Shown here one piece after another: positions 1 to 10,300 of a stretch of 64,000 nt of DNA (positions within the stretch are counted from its first letter, which is position 1; each line of letters opens with the position of its first letter). Position numbers and translations under genes: made by a program. The stretch is from positions 1 through 64,000 of the forward strand of contig CALLPN010000004.1 of the NCBI GenBank assembly GCA_938015435.1, read 5' to 3'. Under the pieces are notes generated by a model, which worked only from the letters and a program-made list of their open reading frames with translations, was not told where the DNA came from and did no database searches. Origin of the DNA: an uncultured Saprospiraceae bacterium (GTDB lineage Bacteria > Bacteroidota > Bacteroidia > Chitinophagales > Saprospiraceae).

Positions 1-86
1 CGACTGATCTCTTCTACAGATCTACCTGATTCATTTGCCTTAAGAGCTCTAATTATCTGACTCTCGCTAAATTTACTTTTCTTCAT
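1..86 (-). CDS. IS3-family transposase OrfA, N-terminal fragment
   Basis: The first 28 codons encode a peptide beginning MKKSKFSESQII and continuing through RALKANESGRSVEEISR. This matches the N-terminal helix-turn-helix of IS3-family OrfA proteins, which bind the element ends. In the family, OrfA is followed by OrfB, usually made by a -1 frameshift and carrying the DDE nuclease; that part is off the left edge. The ATG at 84-86 fits the family start, and no internal defect is visible in the part seen. Confidence 0.75.
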   Translation of the reverse strand, partial: MKKSKFSESQIIRALKANESGRSVEEIS

Positions 87-140
87 AACAATTCAAATTT
101 AGTTAATTTTATAATTGTCTAGCTTTTTGGTAAGTCTACA
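1..140 (-). mobile_element. IS3-family insertion sequence, left end only
   Basis: Read on the minus strand from base 140, the sequence starts TGTAGACTTACCAAAAAGCT and continues into TAGACA, which has the TGTA start and A-run of IS3-family terminal inverted repeats. About 54 bases further in is the start codon of an IS3-type OrfA. The rest of the element, its other inverted repeat and the target duplication lie outside the window, so the exact end at 140 is inferred from the repeat shape alone. Confidence 0.6.
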
Positions 141-345
141 CTAGCATATTCATAATGGTAATTGCCGAATCCAATAATTCTCGACTTCCAAATTTTGGGT
201 TCAGCACAAGACCATTCCTGCATTAATTCGATTAAACCAAAACTGTCAAATTAATTCTGCTCGCTATCAAGGTATTAGATTATGAAATCTGTTACGTTTT
301 CTCCTGTGTAAGTTATCTATGTTTTTACCGCAACTCCGATTTTTC

Positions 346-714
346 TTATTGCCTTAGAATTTTTTCCATTTTTCTACCTCTTGCCAATTCATCAATTAAC
401 TTTTCCATACGTCTACATTGTTTATACAATTCAAATTCATCTTCTATTTCTTCAATTCGATAACCACATACGACTCCTTTTATCAAGTGTGCGTTTGGAT
501 GTATTCTAGCTCTTTGAAAAAATGTTCTAAAGGTTACTTTCTCTTCAATAAGTGATTGTAATTTAACTTCATTAAATCCAGTTAACCATTCTATTACTTG
601 ATTTAGTTCTTCCTCTGTTCTTCCATTTTTCACTAACCTATCTAAGTAAAGCGGGTAAATAGATGCAAATATCATTTTTGCAACTTTTTCATTTTTCTCA
701 GATGTTACTTTCAT
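346..714 (-). CDS. DUF2200 family protein
   Basis: A 122-residue soluble protein with no signal peptide or membrane helix. Its sequence is that of the DUF2200 family along its whole length: an opening MKVTSEKNEKVAKM, the block EWLTGFNEVKLQ near residues 43-54, KVTFRTFFQRARIHPNAH near 60-77, and the ending ELARGRKMEKILR. The length equals the usual family length, so the gene looks intact. The family has no established function. It stands alone between the IS3 end and a lipoprotein gene, and the flanks give no functional clue. Confidence 0.85.
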   Translation of the reverse strand: MKVTSEKNEKVAKMIFASIYPLYLDRLVKNGRTEEELNQVIEWLTGFNEVKLQSLIEEKVTFRTFFQRARIHPNAHLIKGVVCGYRIEEIEDEFELYKQCRRMEKLIDELARGRKMEKILRQ

Positions 715-1047
715 CTCTATTTGATTTTGACTTAATTATTGTTAAAGGTAGCAAGTATATCTCGCGAACATTACCGAAACTAAGTTAAACTATACAATTC
801 ATATCACTTTACTAACTTAGCTAAGTGGTATTATGAAGTGCATACCATGACTGAGTATTGTTGTCAGTAGTTGTCTTTTCTCCTTGAGCATTTAACTATC
901 AGTTTTATTAGATCAATTTCAACTATTATAATGATCATTCCAAGAGCAAAAACATACATTAGTATTAAAGCTGAAATTATCTCCCTTTTAAACTGGACCA
1001 AAGAAGTCATTCCATGAACATACGGTATGATTTGCGATCTTTCTTAC
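715..1047. other. gene-free interval
   Basis: No credible gene is seen. The interval holds a perfect 12-bp palindrome, ACTTAGCTAAGT, at 815-826, about 100 bases upstream of the DUF2200 start. I cannot assign it a role. Confidence 0.5.
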
Positions 1048-1785
1048 TTAGTCAAGAATCTTAATAACGAGAGTATCCTTAACTGTATATTCCTCTTCAG
1101 AAATTGGATCGTAAAGAGTGAAGTTTATTCTTTCTTTCATTACACTCTTTTGGTTATAAGTACTGATTGTAATTTGCTTATCATCATAATTTGTATCTCT
1201 ATCTAACATGTTCATTTGTCTTCCTCTTCCTTTATGATCATGGAGAATTGCCATAGGGAAAGTGTATTCGTTATTTCTGGCTAAATATATAGTGTCTTCA
1301 AAGTACAGTATTATTTTGTGAGGATAATGATACAGACTACCATCACGTTCTTCAAGCGCAATGAATGATATAAGTTTGTTAATGATTTGATACTTCTTAG
1401 CCTTATCTAATCTCTTATTTTTAAGTTGTTTGTTTAATAGAAATATAGAATTGTAGAAGTCATATTGATTTCCAGCACCAGATATATCGCTATGTTCTAA
1501 TAGAATGGAATCAACATGATGAGTTATTTTATTAATACAAAATCCAAGATCGTTAGAATTTGTTAATTCGTATTTCAAAAATTCTAATAGAGGCTTAAGG
1601 GTATGTTCAGCTTTTATTCCAAATTCATCTTGGTCGTATTTATATATAATTCCTTGAATATTACCTAGAGTAAATTCTTTCACTAGATCTTCATATGAGC
1701 ATGTTTTTTCCAGTTGACAACTCAATAGTGTAATTGAAATTAGCACTACTGATATTGCGAATATTACTCTTTTTTCATTTAGCAT
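1048..1785 (-). CDS. putative lipoprotein, unknown function
   Basis: A 245-residue protein with an N-terminal hydrophobic segment ending in LLSC (Cys at about residue 23), a lipoprotein signal, so it is predicted to be anchored in the envelope. The mature part is hydrophilic, with a helical first half and a more beta-rich C-terminal half (a TISTYNQKSV region, then a YTVKDTLVIKILD ending). I recognise no family. It has no operon partner: the DUF2200 gene lies more than 300 bases downstream and the M16 gene is separated by a terminator. Confidence 0.6.
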   Translation of the reverse strand: MLNEKRVIFAISVVLISITLLSCQLEKTCSYEDLVKEFTLGNIQGIIYKYDQDEFGIKAEHTLKPLLEFLKYELTNSNDLGFCINKITHHVDSILLEHSDISGAGNQYDFYNSIFLLNKQLKNKRLDKAKKYQIINKLISFIALEERDGSLYHYPHKIILYFEDTIYLARNNEYTFPMAILHDHKGRGRQMNMLDRDTNYDDKQITISTYNQKSVMKERINFTLYDPISEEEYTVKDTLVIKILD

Positions 1786-2002
1786 ACTAACGTTTTACTA
1801 CAAACTCATTCTGATGGAATTTATTGCGTTCTGCGATTGGTTGCATGTAATATATAGATACAGCTTTCTATCGAAATATCGCTTCGTTAATATAGTAAGT
1901 TAATGACTATCCTCCGTATTCATTTTTCATTTCAAGACAAGTCAACAATAACTAAAATCTTGTAGTGCAATCACTTTATATTATTATCCAAAATTGCAAA
2001 CC

Positions 2003-2036
2003 AAAAAAAAGCCGCACCTCAATAAAGAAGTGCGGC
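2003..2036 (-). terminator. rho-independent terminator after the M16 gene pair
   Basis: The arms GCCGCAC (2011-2017) and GTGCGGC (2030-2036) form a GC-rich hairpin. On the minus strand it is followed by eight T residues (2003-2010 read in reverse). It sits about 50 bases past the stop codon of the minus-strand gene at 2086-4245. Confidence 0.85.
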
Positions 2037-2085
2037 AATAAATATTTTATAATCAATACGCTAATTATAGCCTCTAATCTATTTT

Positions 2086-4245
2086 CTACTTGATCAAAAA
2101 TTCAGTGTCTGCGATTGGCTTATTAACCATTACTTCCTTTACTACCATATTAAGTGGGAACGGTGCCGCACCTATAATATCAATTTTGTGTGCAACCATT
2201 ATTCCATCTACTGCTTTATAGTCAGAAAGCTCAGTTGTCACAACTTGTACTTGCTCACCTTCACCTTGAGTACTTACGACCTTAACTAAATATCCTGTAC
2301 TCATGCTAAAGAATTCAGTTGTTTTCTTACCATCTTTATCCATTACTGAAAGCTTGTAAGCTTTTTCGCCATTGACGTCTTCAACTCCTTTTAGCTCCAT
2401 AGTTTTATCCGTAGCATACTTAAGATGACCAAACATTTCCGCTTGCTCTTTCATACTTTCAAGCTGAGGACCTTCAGTTACTTTTTGATTTCCACCCATT
2501 CCACCAACAGCTCCTATAGAACCATCGTAGATAGTTTCTTGCATTACGTTACCGCCCATACTCATCACCATCTTCATCTTGTTGTTACCTTTCTGCATCA
2601 TTACTGTCTCAGCATCTTGACCCATCACGTTCATACCCATTACGGTCTTCATTGATGTTACACCCATAAGCTTTGTTTTACCTCCTAAAGCTTCGATATA
2701 GTTTGATACGATTTCTTTTGCAGTGATATCACCAGTCATTGGCTCATCGCTCATTTCTAGTTTATTACCATATGCATCGTAGAAATCTAATTTACCATCA
2801 GCATCAAATTGCTTTAATTTATCAGCTACATCATCTTTAGATCCCACTACGATTATGTTAGCGTTCTCTGGTTTGATGTACTTTTTAGCCATTGCTTCAA
2901 AATCTGCTTGAGAAACTGATTCTAACTTACTTAGGTAAGTATTGTAGTAATCTTTAGGAAGATTGTACTTGTATGTATTACGAGCAAATCTTGCAATAGT
3001 CTGTGGAGACTCTAATGATCTAGCAAATCCACCTGCTAGAGAGTTTTTAGCCAACTGTAGATCATCTGCCGTTACTCCATCAGATACCATCTTACGCATC
3101 TCTATAAGGAATTCCGTTATCGAACTATCAGTTACTTCATTACGTACGCTTGCTGATGCGCTAAAGTTACCTATCAGTTGATCTGATGATAATTGTGATC
3201 TTGCTCCGTAAGTATATGCTTTGTCCTCTCTTAAGTTTTGCATTAATCTACCTGAAAATATACCACCACCAAGGATACTATTCATTACACTTGCTGGTAT
3301 TGCATCTGCGTTTCCAGGTTTGTATTCTATTGGATATGTAATTCTGATTACTGACTGTACTGCACCATCTTTATTAGCGAAGTGGACATTAGTCGCACTA
3401 GGAGATTTAGGCATTTCATACTTTGGAGAAGGGACTATTCCTTTCTTCCAGTTACTGAAATACTTTTTAGCATTAGCTTTAACTTCCTCTAAATTAGTAT
3501 CTCCTACAACGATTAGAAAAGCGTTATTTGGCTTGTAATAAGTATTGTAGAATTCTTTTACCTTATCCAGTGTGATGTTGTTTACAGTTTCTTCAGTCTG
3601 TACTTCTCCGTATGGATGATTAGCTCCATAGTTAACGATATTAGCTACGTTGCCACCTATTGCACTTGGATCTGTTTTGGCAGACGCTAATCCTGATAAT
3701 GTCTGAGTTTTAGCCTTATCGAATTCTTCTTGAGAAAAGATAGGATTATATAAAACGTCAGTCATTACATCTAACAATTTACCTTGATGCTTTGTAAGTG
3801 AACTACCAAACATTCCTCTAGAAGAAGAATTAAGGCTTGCACCAATAAAATCTATAGCCTCATCAATCTGAGCTTTAGTTCTATTCTTAGTTCCCTTACT
3901 CATCTGATCTCCAGCCATACTTACATATCCAGCCATATCGCCTTCAACTAGTGCATCATTATTAAGAGATATTTGGTAAGATACTCTTGGTAATTTATGG
4001 TTTTCAACCACGATTACTTTAAGTCCATTATCCATGTCGAAGCTACTGTATTCTCCTAGCTCAATATTACGCGCAGGACCAGCTGATGGTGCAGTAGATC
4101 TCCAAGTTTTAGCTTTGGTTACTGCCTTATCTTTCATCTCTGTCATTTCCGTCTTAGTGTCAGACATCATATCAGCATTCTTCTTAGTACACTGAGTGAA
4201 TACTAAAGACATGAAGCAGAGAAATATTAATATTTTATTATTCAT
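2086..4245 (-). CDS. M16-family peptidase, inactive subunit with extra C-terminal domain
   Basis: A 719-residue secreted M16 (insulinase/processing-protease) protein, with a hydrophobic leader and a possible lipidation Cys at residue 19 (VFTQC, not a canonical lipobox). The zinc motif HxxEH is absent: the equivalent site near residues 107-119 reads GYVSMAGDQMSKGT. The substrate-binding Arg/Tyr region typical of the non-catalytic half is kept (NLREDKAYTYGA, near residue 340). In bacterial M16 heterodimers one subunit carries the zinc site and the other the R/Y pair, so this should partner the product of the adjacent gene at 4292-5614. Residues from about 510 form an added domain (GGKTKLMGVTSMKT and on) resembling the periplasmic lipoprotein-sorting-like fold often fused in Bacteroidota. 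Substrate unknown. Confidence 0.88.
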   Translation of the reverse strand: MNNKILIFLCFMSLVFTQCTKKNADMMSDTKTEMTEMKDKAVTKAKTWRSTAPSAGPARNIELGEYSSFDMDNGLKVIVVENHKLPRVSYQISLNNDALVEGDMAGYVSMAGDQMSKGTKNRTKAQIDEAIDFIGASLNSSSRGMFGSSLTKHQGKLLDVMTDVLYNPIFSQEEFDKAKTQTLSGLASAKTDPSAIGGNVANIVNYGANHPYGEVQTEETVNNITLDKVKEFYNTYYKPNNAFLIVVGDTNLEEVKANAKKYFSNWKKGIVPSPKYEMPKSPSATNVHFANKDGAVQSVIRITYPIEYKPGNADAIPASVMNSILGGGIFSGRLMQNLREDKAYTYGARSQLSSDQLIGNFSASASVRNEVTDSSITEFLIEMRKMVSDGVTADDLQLAKNSLAGGFARSLESPQTIARFARNTYKYNLPKDYYNTYLSKLESVSQADFEAMAKKYIKPENANIIVVGSKDDVADKLKQFDADGKLDFYDAYGNKLEMSDEPMTGDITAKEIVSNYIEALGGKTKLMGVTSMKTVMGMNVMGQDAETVMMQKGNNKMKMVMSMGGNVMQETIYDGSIGAVGGMGGNQKVTEGPQLESMKEQAEMFGHLKYATDKTMELKGVEDVNGEKAYKLSVMDKDGKKTTEFFSMSTGYLVKVVSTQGEGEQVQVVTTELSDYKAVDGIMVAHKIDIIGAAPFPLNMVVKEVMVNKPIADTEFLIK

Positions 4246-4291
4246 TTCTGTTCTTATTAATTTGATTGTTGAAAATGTATATCAGTACTAA

Positions 4292-5614
4292 TTATGGTGT
4301 ATTTGGCTTAGGTAAGTAATAGAGTACTACTCTATTAGTCTTAGCGAAATACTTCTTAGCTACCCTTTGGATGTCTTCCTTAGTAACTGCTAGATATCTG
4401 TCCAATTCTGTATTGACAAGATTAGCATCACCGAAGTACATCTTATAGTTAGCTAGGCTCTCAGCGATACCTGCTACTCTAGAGTTACGACTGATAAAGT
4501 CATTTTCTGTTTGATTTTTTAGCTTTTGAAACTCTTCGTCAGAGATCAATTCGTTTTGAGTCTTAGCGATCACTCCATCCATAGAAGCTTCTAGATCAGC
4601 TGGATCAACACCCATATTAGCGATACCGAATGCGATGTTTACTCCTGGATCTTCTAGACCTAATGGGAAACTACCTACAAATAATGCTTTCTGCTCATTA
4701 TCAACACACGTTCTGTATAATCTACTTGATTGACCTTGGGATAGTAGCGTACCTAGCATCTCTACAGCATAGAAATCAGGTGTTCCTTGTGCAGGAATTC
4801 TGTACGTCTGAACTACCGCTGGCAATTGTACATTGTCAAAAATTGTATCTCTGATTTCCTTTGTCATATCAGGCTCCACTATAGATGGTCTGTATATCTC
4901 ACCAGTACCTGCAGGTATCTGACCAAAATATTTTCTTACCATCGTCTCTGCTGAAGCATAGTCGATATCACCAGCTATAGATACTATAGCATTATTAGGT
5001 ACATAGAATGTCTTGTAGAAGTTTACATAATCAGACTCTACAGCAGCATTCAAGTGCTCCATAGATCCGATCACAGGCCAATTGTAAGGGTGCTTAGTGT
5101 AAGCTCTTTTCATTGCTTCTTGTAAAATAGATCCGTATGGTTGGTTATCAATACGTTGTCTTCTTTCCTCTTTCACTACTTCTCTCTGAGTCTCGATACC
5201 TTTATTCTCTACTTTGGCATGAAGCATACGCTCAGATTCTAACCATAGTCCCATCTCTAATTGATTAGAAGGTAGAATCTCGTAATAATATGTTCGATCA
5301 TTAGAAGTATTAGCATTAAGTGTTCCTCCGGCTTTCTCAACATACTTATCGTATTCACCTCTTTCGATGTTTTCCGTACCTTCAAATAATAAATGTTCAA
5401 AAAAGTGAGCGAAACCTGTACGATCTGGTTGTTCATTTTTAGATCCTACGTGATACATTACTGATACTGCTACGATAGGCGTTGAGCTATCTTTGTGTAG
5501 TATTACCTGCAGGCCGTTATCCAAAGTAAATTCTTTGAATTCTACCTGATTCATCTGTGCGCTGAGTGCTAACGAGAACACTACTCCACAGAGGACTCCT
5601 AATAGTCTTTTCAT
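4292..5614 (-). CDS. M16-family zinc peptidase, catalytic subunit
   Basis: A 440-residue protein with a cleavable signal peptide (MKRLLGVLCGVVFSLALSAQ). It keeps the inverted zinc motif HFFEH at residues 70-74 and the distal glutamate in REVVKEE near residue 149. The order is the usual M16 N-terminal catalytic lobe followed by the C-terminal lobe. It is upstream of the inactive M16 gene on the same strand, 46 bases apart, which fits a two-gene operon encoding an alpha/beta heterodimer in the periplasm or at the outer membrane. Length is normal for a bacterial M16B subunit. The physiological peptide substrate cannot be read from the sequence. Confidence 0.93.
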   Translation of the reverse strand: MKRLLGVLCGVVFSLALSAQMNQVEFKEFTLDNGLQVILHKDSSTPIVAVSVMYHVGSKNEQPDRTGFAHFFEHLLFEGTENIERGEYDKYVEKAGGTLNANTSNDRTYYYEILPSNQLEMGLWLESERMLHAKVENKGIETQREVVKEERRQRIDNQPYGSILQEAMKRAYTKHPYNWPVIGSMEHLNAAVESDYVNFYKTFYVPNNAIVSIAGDIDYASAETMVRKYFGQIPAGTGEIYRPSIVEPDMTKEIRDTIFDNVQLPAVVQTYRIPAQGTPDFYAVEMLGTLLSQGQSSRLYRTCVDNEQKALFVGSFPLGLEDPGVNIAFGIANMGVDPADLEASMDGVIAKTQNELISDEEFQKLKNQTENDFISRNSRVAGIAESLANYKMYFGDANLVNTELDRYLAVTKEDIQRVAKKYFAKTNRVVLYYLPKPNTP

Positions 5615-5788
5615 GTGTTATTGTTTATTGATTGATTGCTTAATAAATTTGGTGGTTACGAACAACTGTTCTTATCTCCATACAAATTTAAGTATGTAAC
5701 GCTCTTCGACGCTATATTTTCTACAAAAAGTTGATTTTGAAGGTCTAAAAGCAAGAAATACTGAACACATATTAATTATTAAAATGCG

Positions 5789-5819
5789 TTAGGCCCAGAT
5801 CGATAAGATCTGAGCCCAA
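5789..5819 (-). terminator. probable terminator after susD
   Basis: Imperfect inverted arms of 13 bases at 5789-5801 and 5807-5819 (core CCAGATC and GATCTG, two mismatches, five-base loop) lie 30 bases past the SusD stop. On the minus strand the hairpin is followed only by a loose T-rich stretch, so the call is moderate. Confidence 0.45.
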
Positions 5820-5849
5820 TACATATTATTTTGTTATAATATAATTCCT

Positions 5850-7328
5850 TTAAAGAGGATTTTGCTCGCTAGCAGATATCGCATCATTTGCGTTGATCTC
5901 ATCTTCAGGAATCTGGAATCTAAATGAATTACCTTCAGCTGGGAAATTAAATAAGCCGAAAGAAGCATGGTTAGAACCAGCATAATCTCTCATAAGTGGC
6001 TTTTTTAATCTCTTAAGATCATACCATGATCTACCTTCACCCCATAATTCAACTCTTCTTTGGAAATAAATTTCTTCTACAAGTGCATCACCTGTAGCAC
6101 TGGATAATGAATATCCAGAATCTCTAGCACTCACTAGATCAAATAGAACTTGAGCCGCATTTGCATCTCCCATTCTAGCTAAAGCTTCAGCTTCCACTAG
6201 GTATAACTCTGAAGATCTAAAGTAAATGTAATCGCCTTCGAAGAAAGTAGCATCTCTAAATTTAATATTAGAATATGGCGTCAAACCTAAAGCTTGTATA
6301 GAGCCTGCTGGATCAGCCATTGGATTAACCGTTCCCGCTCCATCCACGAATAATGCTTTTCTTACATCTGTATCTGACATTTCACCATATAGCGCTGCAT
6401 CTACAACTTTATGAACAGAAAGCGCTCCTGCATAACCATTGTTAGTGTTATCAAAATGAGAAAAGAATGATGCAAACACTGTTGAAGATTCTGAATCTAT
6501 ATCCGCTCCCCACATGGCCTCAGTATTATTAATATCAGAGAATCCGCCCATGTATTCATCAGTTCCCATAATACCATAAGTACTTCTTGCAGCGTTAGCC
6601 ATATCAGCAGCAGCAGACCAATTACCCATCTCTAGATAAACTGTCGATAACACAGCTTGAGCTACTGCTAGATCAACTTCTTGCTTAGTAGATCTTGTGT
6701 AACCTTCTAGAAGTACAACAGCTTCCTCTAAGTCTAAAATAATTTGATCATATACATCCTGTACTGAAGATCTAGGCTTACCATCAAATGATTGTCCTGT
6801 AGGAAGTGGTATACATAAATCACTTTCATGACCTAAATATGTATGCGCATAAATCCTAGCTGCATTGAATGTAAAAAATCCTCTTAATGCTAATGCTTGT
6901 CCTCTAAAGGCTTTTCCACTGGCATCATCTGTATCAGGCCCAATTGCGTTGATGATAGAATTTACTTCTGCAACTTGAGTATAATAAGTATTCCAGATAA
7001 CTCGCGTTCTACCAGATGTTTGTATTCTAGCAGAGTACTCTGTGAATCTAACATACCAGTGAAATGCTGATTGTGAAACATCTCCACCCATCATATCTAA
7101 TCCAGCTAAAACACCTCTATGTCCATAATCAATGTGGCCTGTAGTACCACCTATTTCGAACGATCTTAAATTGGCATAAACACCATTTAATATGGCACCG
7201 AGCGCTGCTGGGTTAGAAGATAACTGTGTGCTTGATATTGTATCAGCAGGTTGAGTGTTCAAAAAGTCATCTGAACAGCCAACTAGTGTAAAAAATACAC
7301 CTATAATTATTATTAATTTAAATTTCAT
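5850..7328 (-). CDS. SusD/RagB-family outer-membrane nutrient-binding lipoprotein
   Basis: A 492-residue lipoprotein (leader MKFKLIIIIGVFFTLVGC, lipidated Cys18, then SDDFLNTQPAD, a typical SusD opening). The N-terminal half is TPR-like and helical (RGQALALRGFFTFNAARIYAH). The C-terminal half has the family landmarks IYFRSSELYLVEAEALARMG and RVELWGEGRSWYDLKRL. SusD proteins sit on the cell surface as a lid over a SusC porin and capture the ligand. Here it lies 29 bases downstream of the SusC gene. No glycoside hydrolase, sulfatase or peptidase of a polysaccharide-utilisation locus is adjacent, so the ligand (glycan, peptide or other) is undetermined. Confidence 0.95.
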   Translation of the reverse strand: MKFKLIIIIGVFFTLVGCSDDFLNTQPADTISSTQLSSNPAALGAILNGVYANLRSFEIGGTTGHIDYGHRGVLAGLDMMGGDVSQSAFHWYVRFTEYSARIQTSGRTRVIWNTYYTQVAEVNSIINAIGPDTDDASGKAFRGQALALRGFFTFNAARIYAHTYLGHESDLCIPLPTGQSFDGKPRSSVQDVYDQIILDLEEAVVLLEGYTRSTKQEVDLAVAQAVLSTVYLEMGNWSAAADMANAARSTYGIMGTDEYMGGFSDINNTEAMWGADIDSESSTVFASFFSHFDNTNNGYAGALSVHKVVDAALYGEMSDTDVRKALFVDGAGTVNPMADPAGSIQALGLTPYSNIKFRDATFFEGDYIYFRSSELYLVEAEALARMGDANAAQVLFDLVSARDSGYSLSSATGDALVEEIYFQRRVELWGEGRSWYDLKRLKKPLMRDYAGSNHASFGLFNFPAEGNSFRFQIPEDEINANDAISASEQNPL

Positions 7329-7357
7329 TTCTCTTTTATTTTACGTTTGAATAAAGA

Positions 7358-10300
7358 TTAAAAAGTAACGTTAGCACCAATTGAAATACTCTTTACAAGT
7401 GAGTATTCATTAGAAGCTGTTCCTACAATGCTTAATCTAGGATCGTACCCTTGTCGCTTTGACCATAGGGCAACATTACTAGCTGAAATATACAATTTGG
7501 CTCCACCCAATCCTGCTCTATTATAAATCGAATTAGGTAAATTATAACTTAATGTTATGTCTTGTAAACTAAAGTACGAAGCATCGATAAGGTAGAAATC
7601 AGAAGTGTTACCATTATCAACATCGAATAAATCTATTCTTGGAATTGAAGCCGATGTATTTTCTGGAGTCCATGAATCTTTTACATCTCTGTGGTAGTTA
7701 CTTCCTACATCAGGAGCTGATCCTAATAAACTTTGATATACACCGTCATATCCATAACCGCCAATCTGGTACGCAAAATTTACATTAAGTCCGATACCTT
7801 TATATTCCATCGCAGTGCTTACCCCACCGTAAAAATCAGGTACTGCAGACTTCCCAATAAAGTACTCCGTAGCTTCATTGTATACAGTTGTCGTAATTAC
7901 ATTTCCTGTAAGCTCTCCTAAGTCATCCACTTCGTCAACAAACCACATAGCTTCGCCTGTTTCTGTTTCTATTCCTGCGTATTCTCTCATGTAATACTCA
8001 TATCTATTTCTTCCTTCCTCTAATCTGAAACTACCATCATCAATAAATTCTTGCGGAAGAGATGTTATTTCATTATTGAAATGTGTTGTATTAAATCCAA
8101 CAGACCAATTAAATCCATTTCCTCTAAGGATATCTGCATCAAGAGTAATTTCATATCCATTATTAGACATATCACCGATATTATCTGCAAATGAACCTCT
8201 TCCTTCACTAAGAGCTAATGGATCATAAAACAGTAGATCTTCAACTTTTCTTACAAAATATTCTGCTGAGATTCTTACACGATCATTCTTAAGACCAATA
8301 TCAAAACCAATATTCATATTTTTTGATGTTTCCCAAACTAAATCTTCATTTCCTAATGAAACAAATGTAACTCCAGGAACACCTCCTCCAGCATTTACAA
8401 CGTTGAACTGATCCACATAAGAATAATAATTTCTATTAGACGTACCTTCATAGAGTAGAGCATCATTTCCTTGTTGACCATAGCTAGCTCTTATACGTAA
8501 TCCACTCACCAAAGAAATATCACTTAGGAAATTTTCTGCTTTTAGATCCCAAGCAGCACCTACACCGTAGAAACTTCCCCATCTGTTATCTGCACTAAAT
8601 ACTGAAGAACCATCTCTTCTGAAACTTGCATTAAGAAAGTACTTATCTTTGAAATCATAATTAAGTCTTGAAAGGTAACCTTCTACCCTATAGTAGTTTT
8701 CAAACCCATTTGCGTATTGAATATTTGCAGCATTATTTAATACTGGTAGATCCGTAATCAAAGCCTCCGTTTTCTGTGCCGATAATGAGCTAAAATCTCT
8801 TTGATTAGACTCATGTCCAACAAGAATTCCGAAATTATGATCACCCATAGATTTAGAATATTCTAGTAATTGCTGATTCGCGTATGAAGTAAGATTACTG
8901 TTCGTCGATGTCAATCTTCCATTAACTCCAGAAGCATCTCCTCCAATAGGAGTCGCAAAAGCAATTATATCTGAATTGACAAGATCTACAGAGAAATTAT
9001 ACGTGAATTTGAAATCTTTAAGAAACTTAATTTTAGTGTAAACTCTTGAGCTTAAGTTGTTTCTTGTATTCTTGTCTATATCTAACAAACTTGTAGCCAC
9101 TGGATTATTAAATGCCCCATAAGGTCTAACTCCAGGAATATTATCTGTAGCTAAACCAAAGTCATAAACTCTTTCTCCGTTGGCATCTAAAATATTAGCC
9201 CCTGATTCATCTCTACCATAAACTGTATAAATTGGCGCTACATTCCGCGCCCAACTAAATAGGTTACTGTAAGTAGTAGAACCTACATTTTGAACGGGTG
9301 CATCTTGCTCAGTACGAGCATAGTTTATACTACCACCAACATCAATGTGATCATTAACATTGTAATCTATAGATCCTCTTCCAGTGTATCTGTCAAAGCC
9401 AGAATTTAACGCGTAACCTGCATCATTAAGATAACCTACTGAGAAAAATGTCCCAACATTATCTGCACGATTAGATATGCTCAAGTGAGTTTCTGATCTT
9501 GTGCTATTAGAAAATAATTCATCAGCCCATTTGTCTTGGTATAATAAATTTGCTCCTTGACGAACTTGGCCAGTGGTAGGATCTATTACCATATCGTCAG
9601 CTACATTATAATTGTTGTATCCCAATGAATATTCACCTCCAGAAATCAATTCAGCTGCTGCTTGATTAGCTGCGTCTGTTGGGGCCACTCCACCATTGAT
9701 TAATCCAATTCTGTGTCTATTAAACCATGTTTCATAATATTCACCTGGATCGTCTATCACATCGTAATCTGCAATAGCTCTAGAGTTTACTCCGATCTTT
9801 GTATCCAAAGTTACTTTGAGTCCATTACCCTTTCCTTTTTTAGTGGTAACGATTATTACTCCATTAGCACCTCTACTACCATATAAGGCATTGGCAGATG
9901 CATCCTTTAGGAATGTCAAAGACTCAATATCTTGCTGAGCTATAGAATTAATGTTTCCATTGAAAGGAACACCATCCACGACATATAAAGGATTATTTGA
10001 AGCATTAATACTTCCGATTCCTCTAAATCTAATTGAAGGAGCATCTCCAGGTTGTCCACTTTGAGGTATGATCTGTACACCAGCAACTTTTCCAGTCAAC
10101 CCCTGCATTACGTGCCCACTTTGAATATTCTCTATATCCTCTGCCTCCACTGAAGTTACAGAACCCGTTATTTCTCTTTTACGTTGTGTACCATAAGCAG
10201 TAAAAACAATCTCATCCAACAAGTTTCCTGCACTAAGTACAAAAGTATCGTTAGCATCAGATGCATTTATCTCTTTAGTATCAAATCCGGTGTAACTAAT

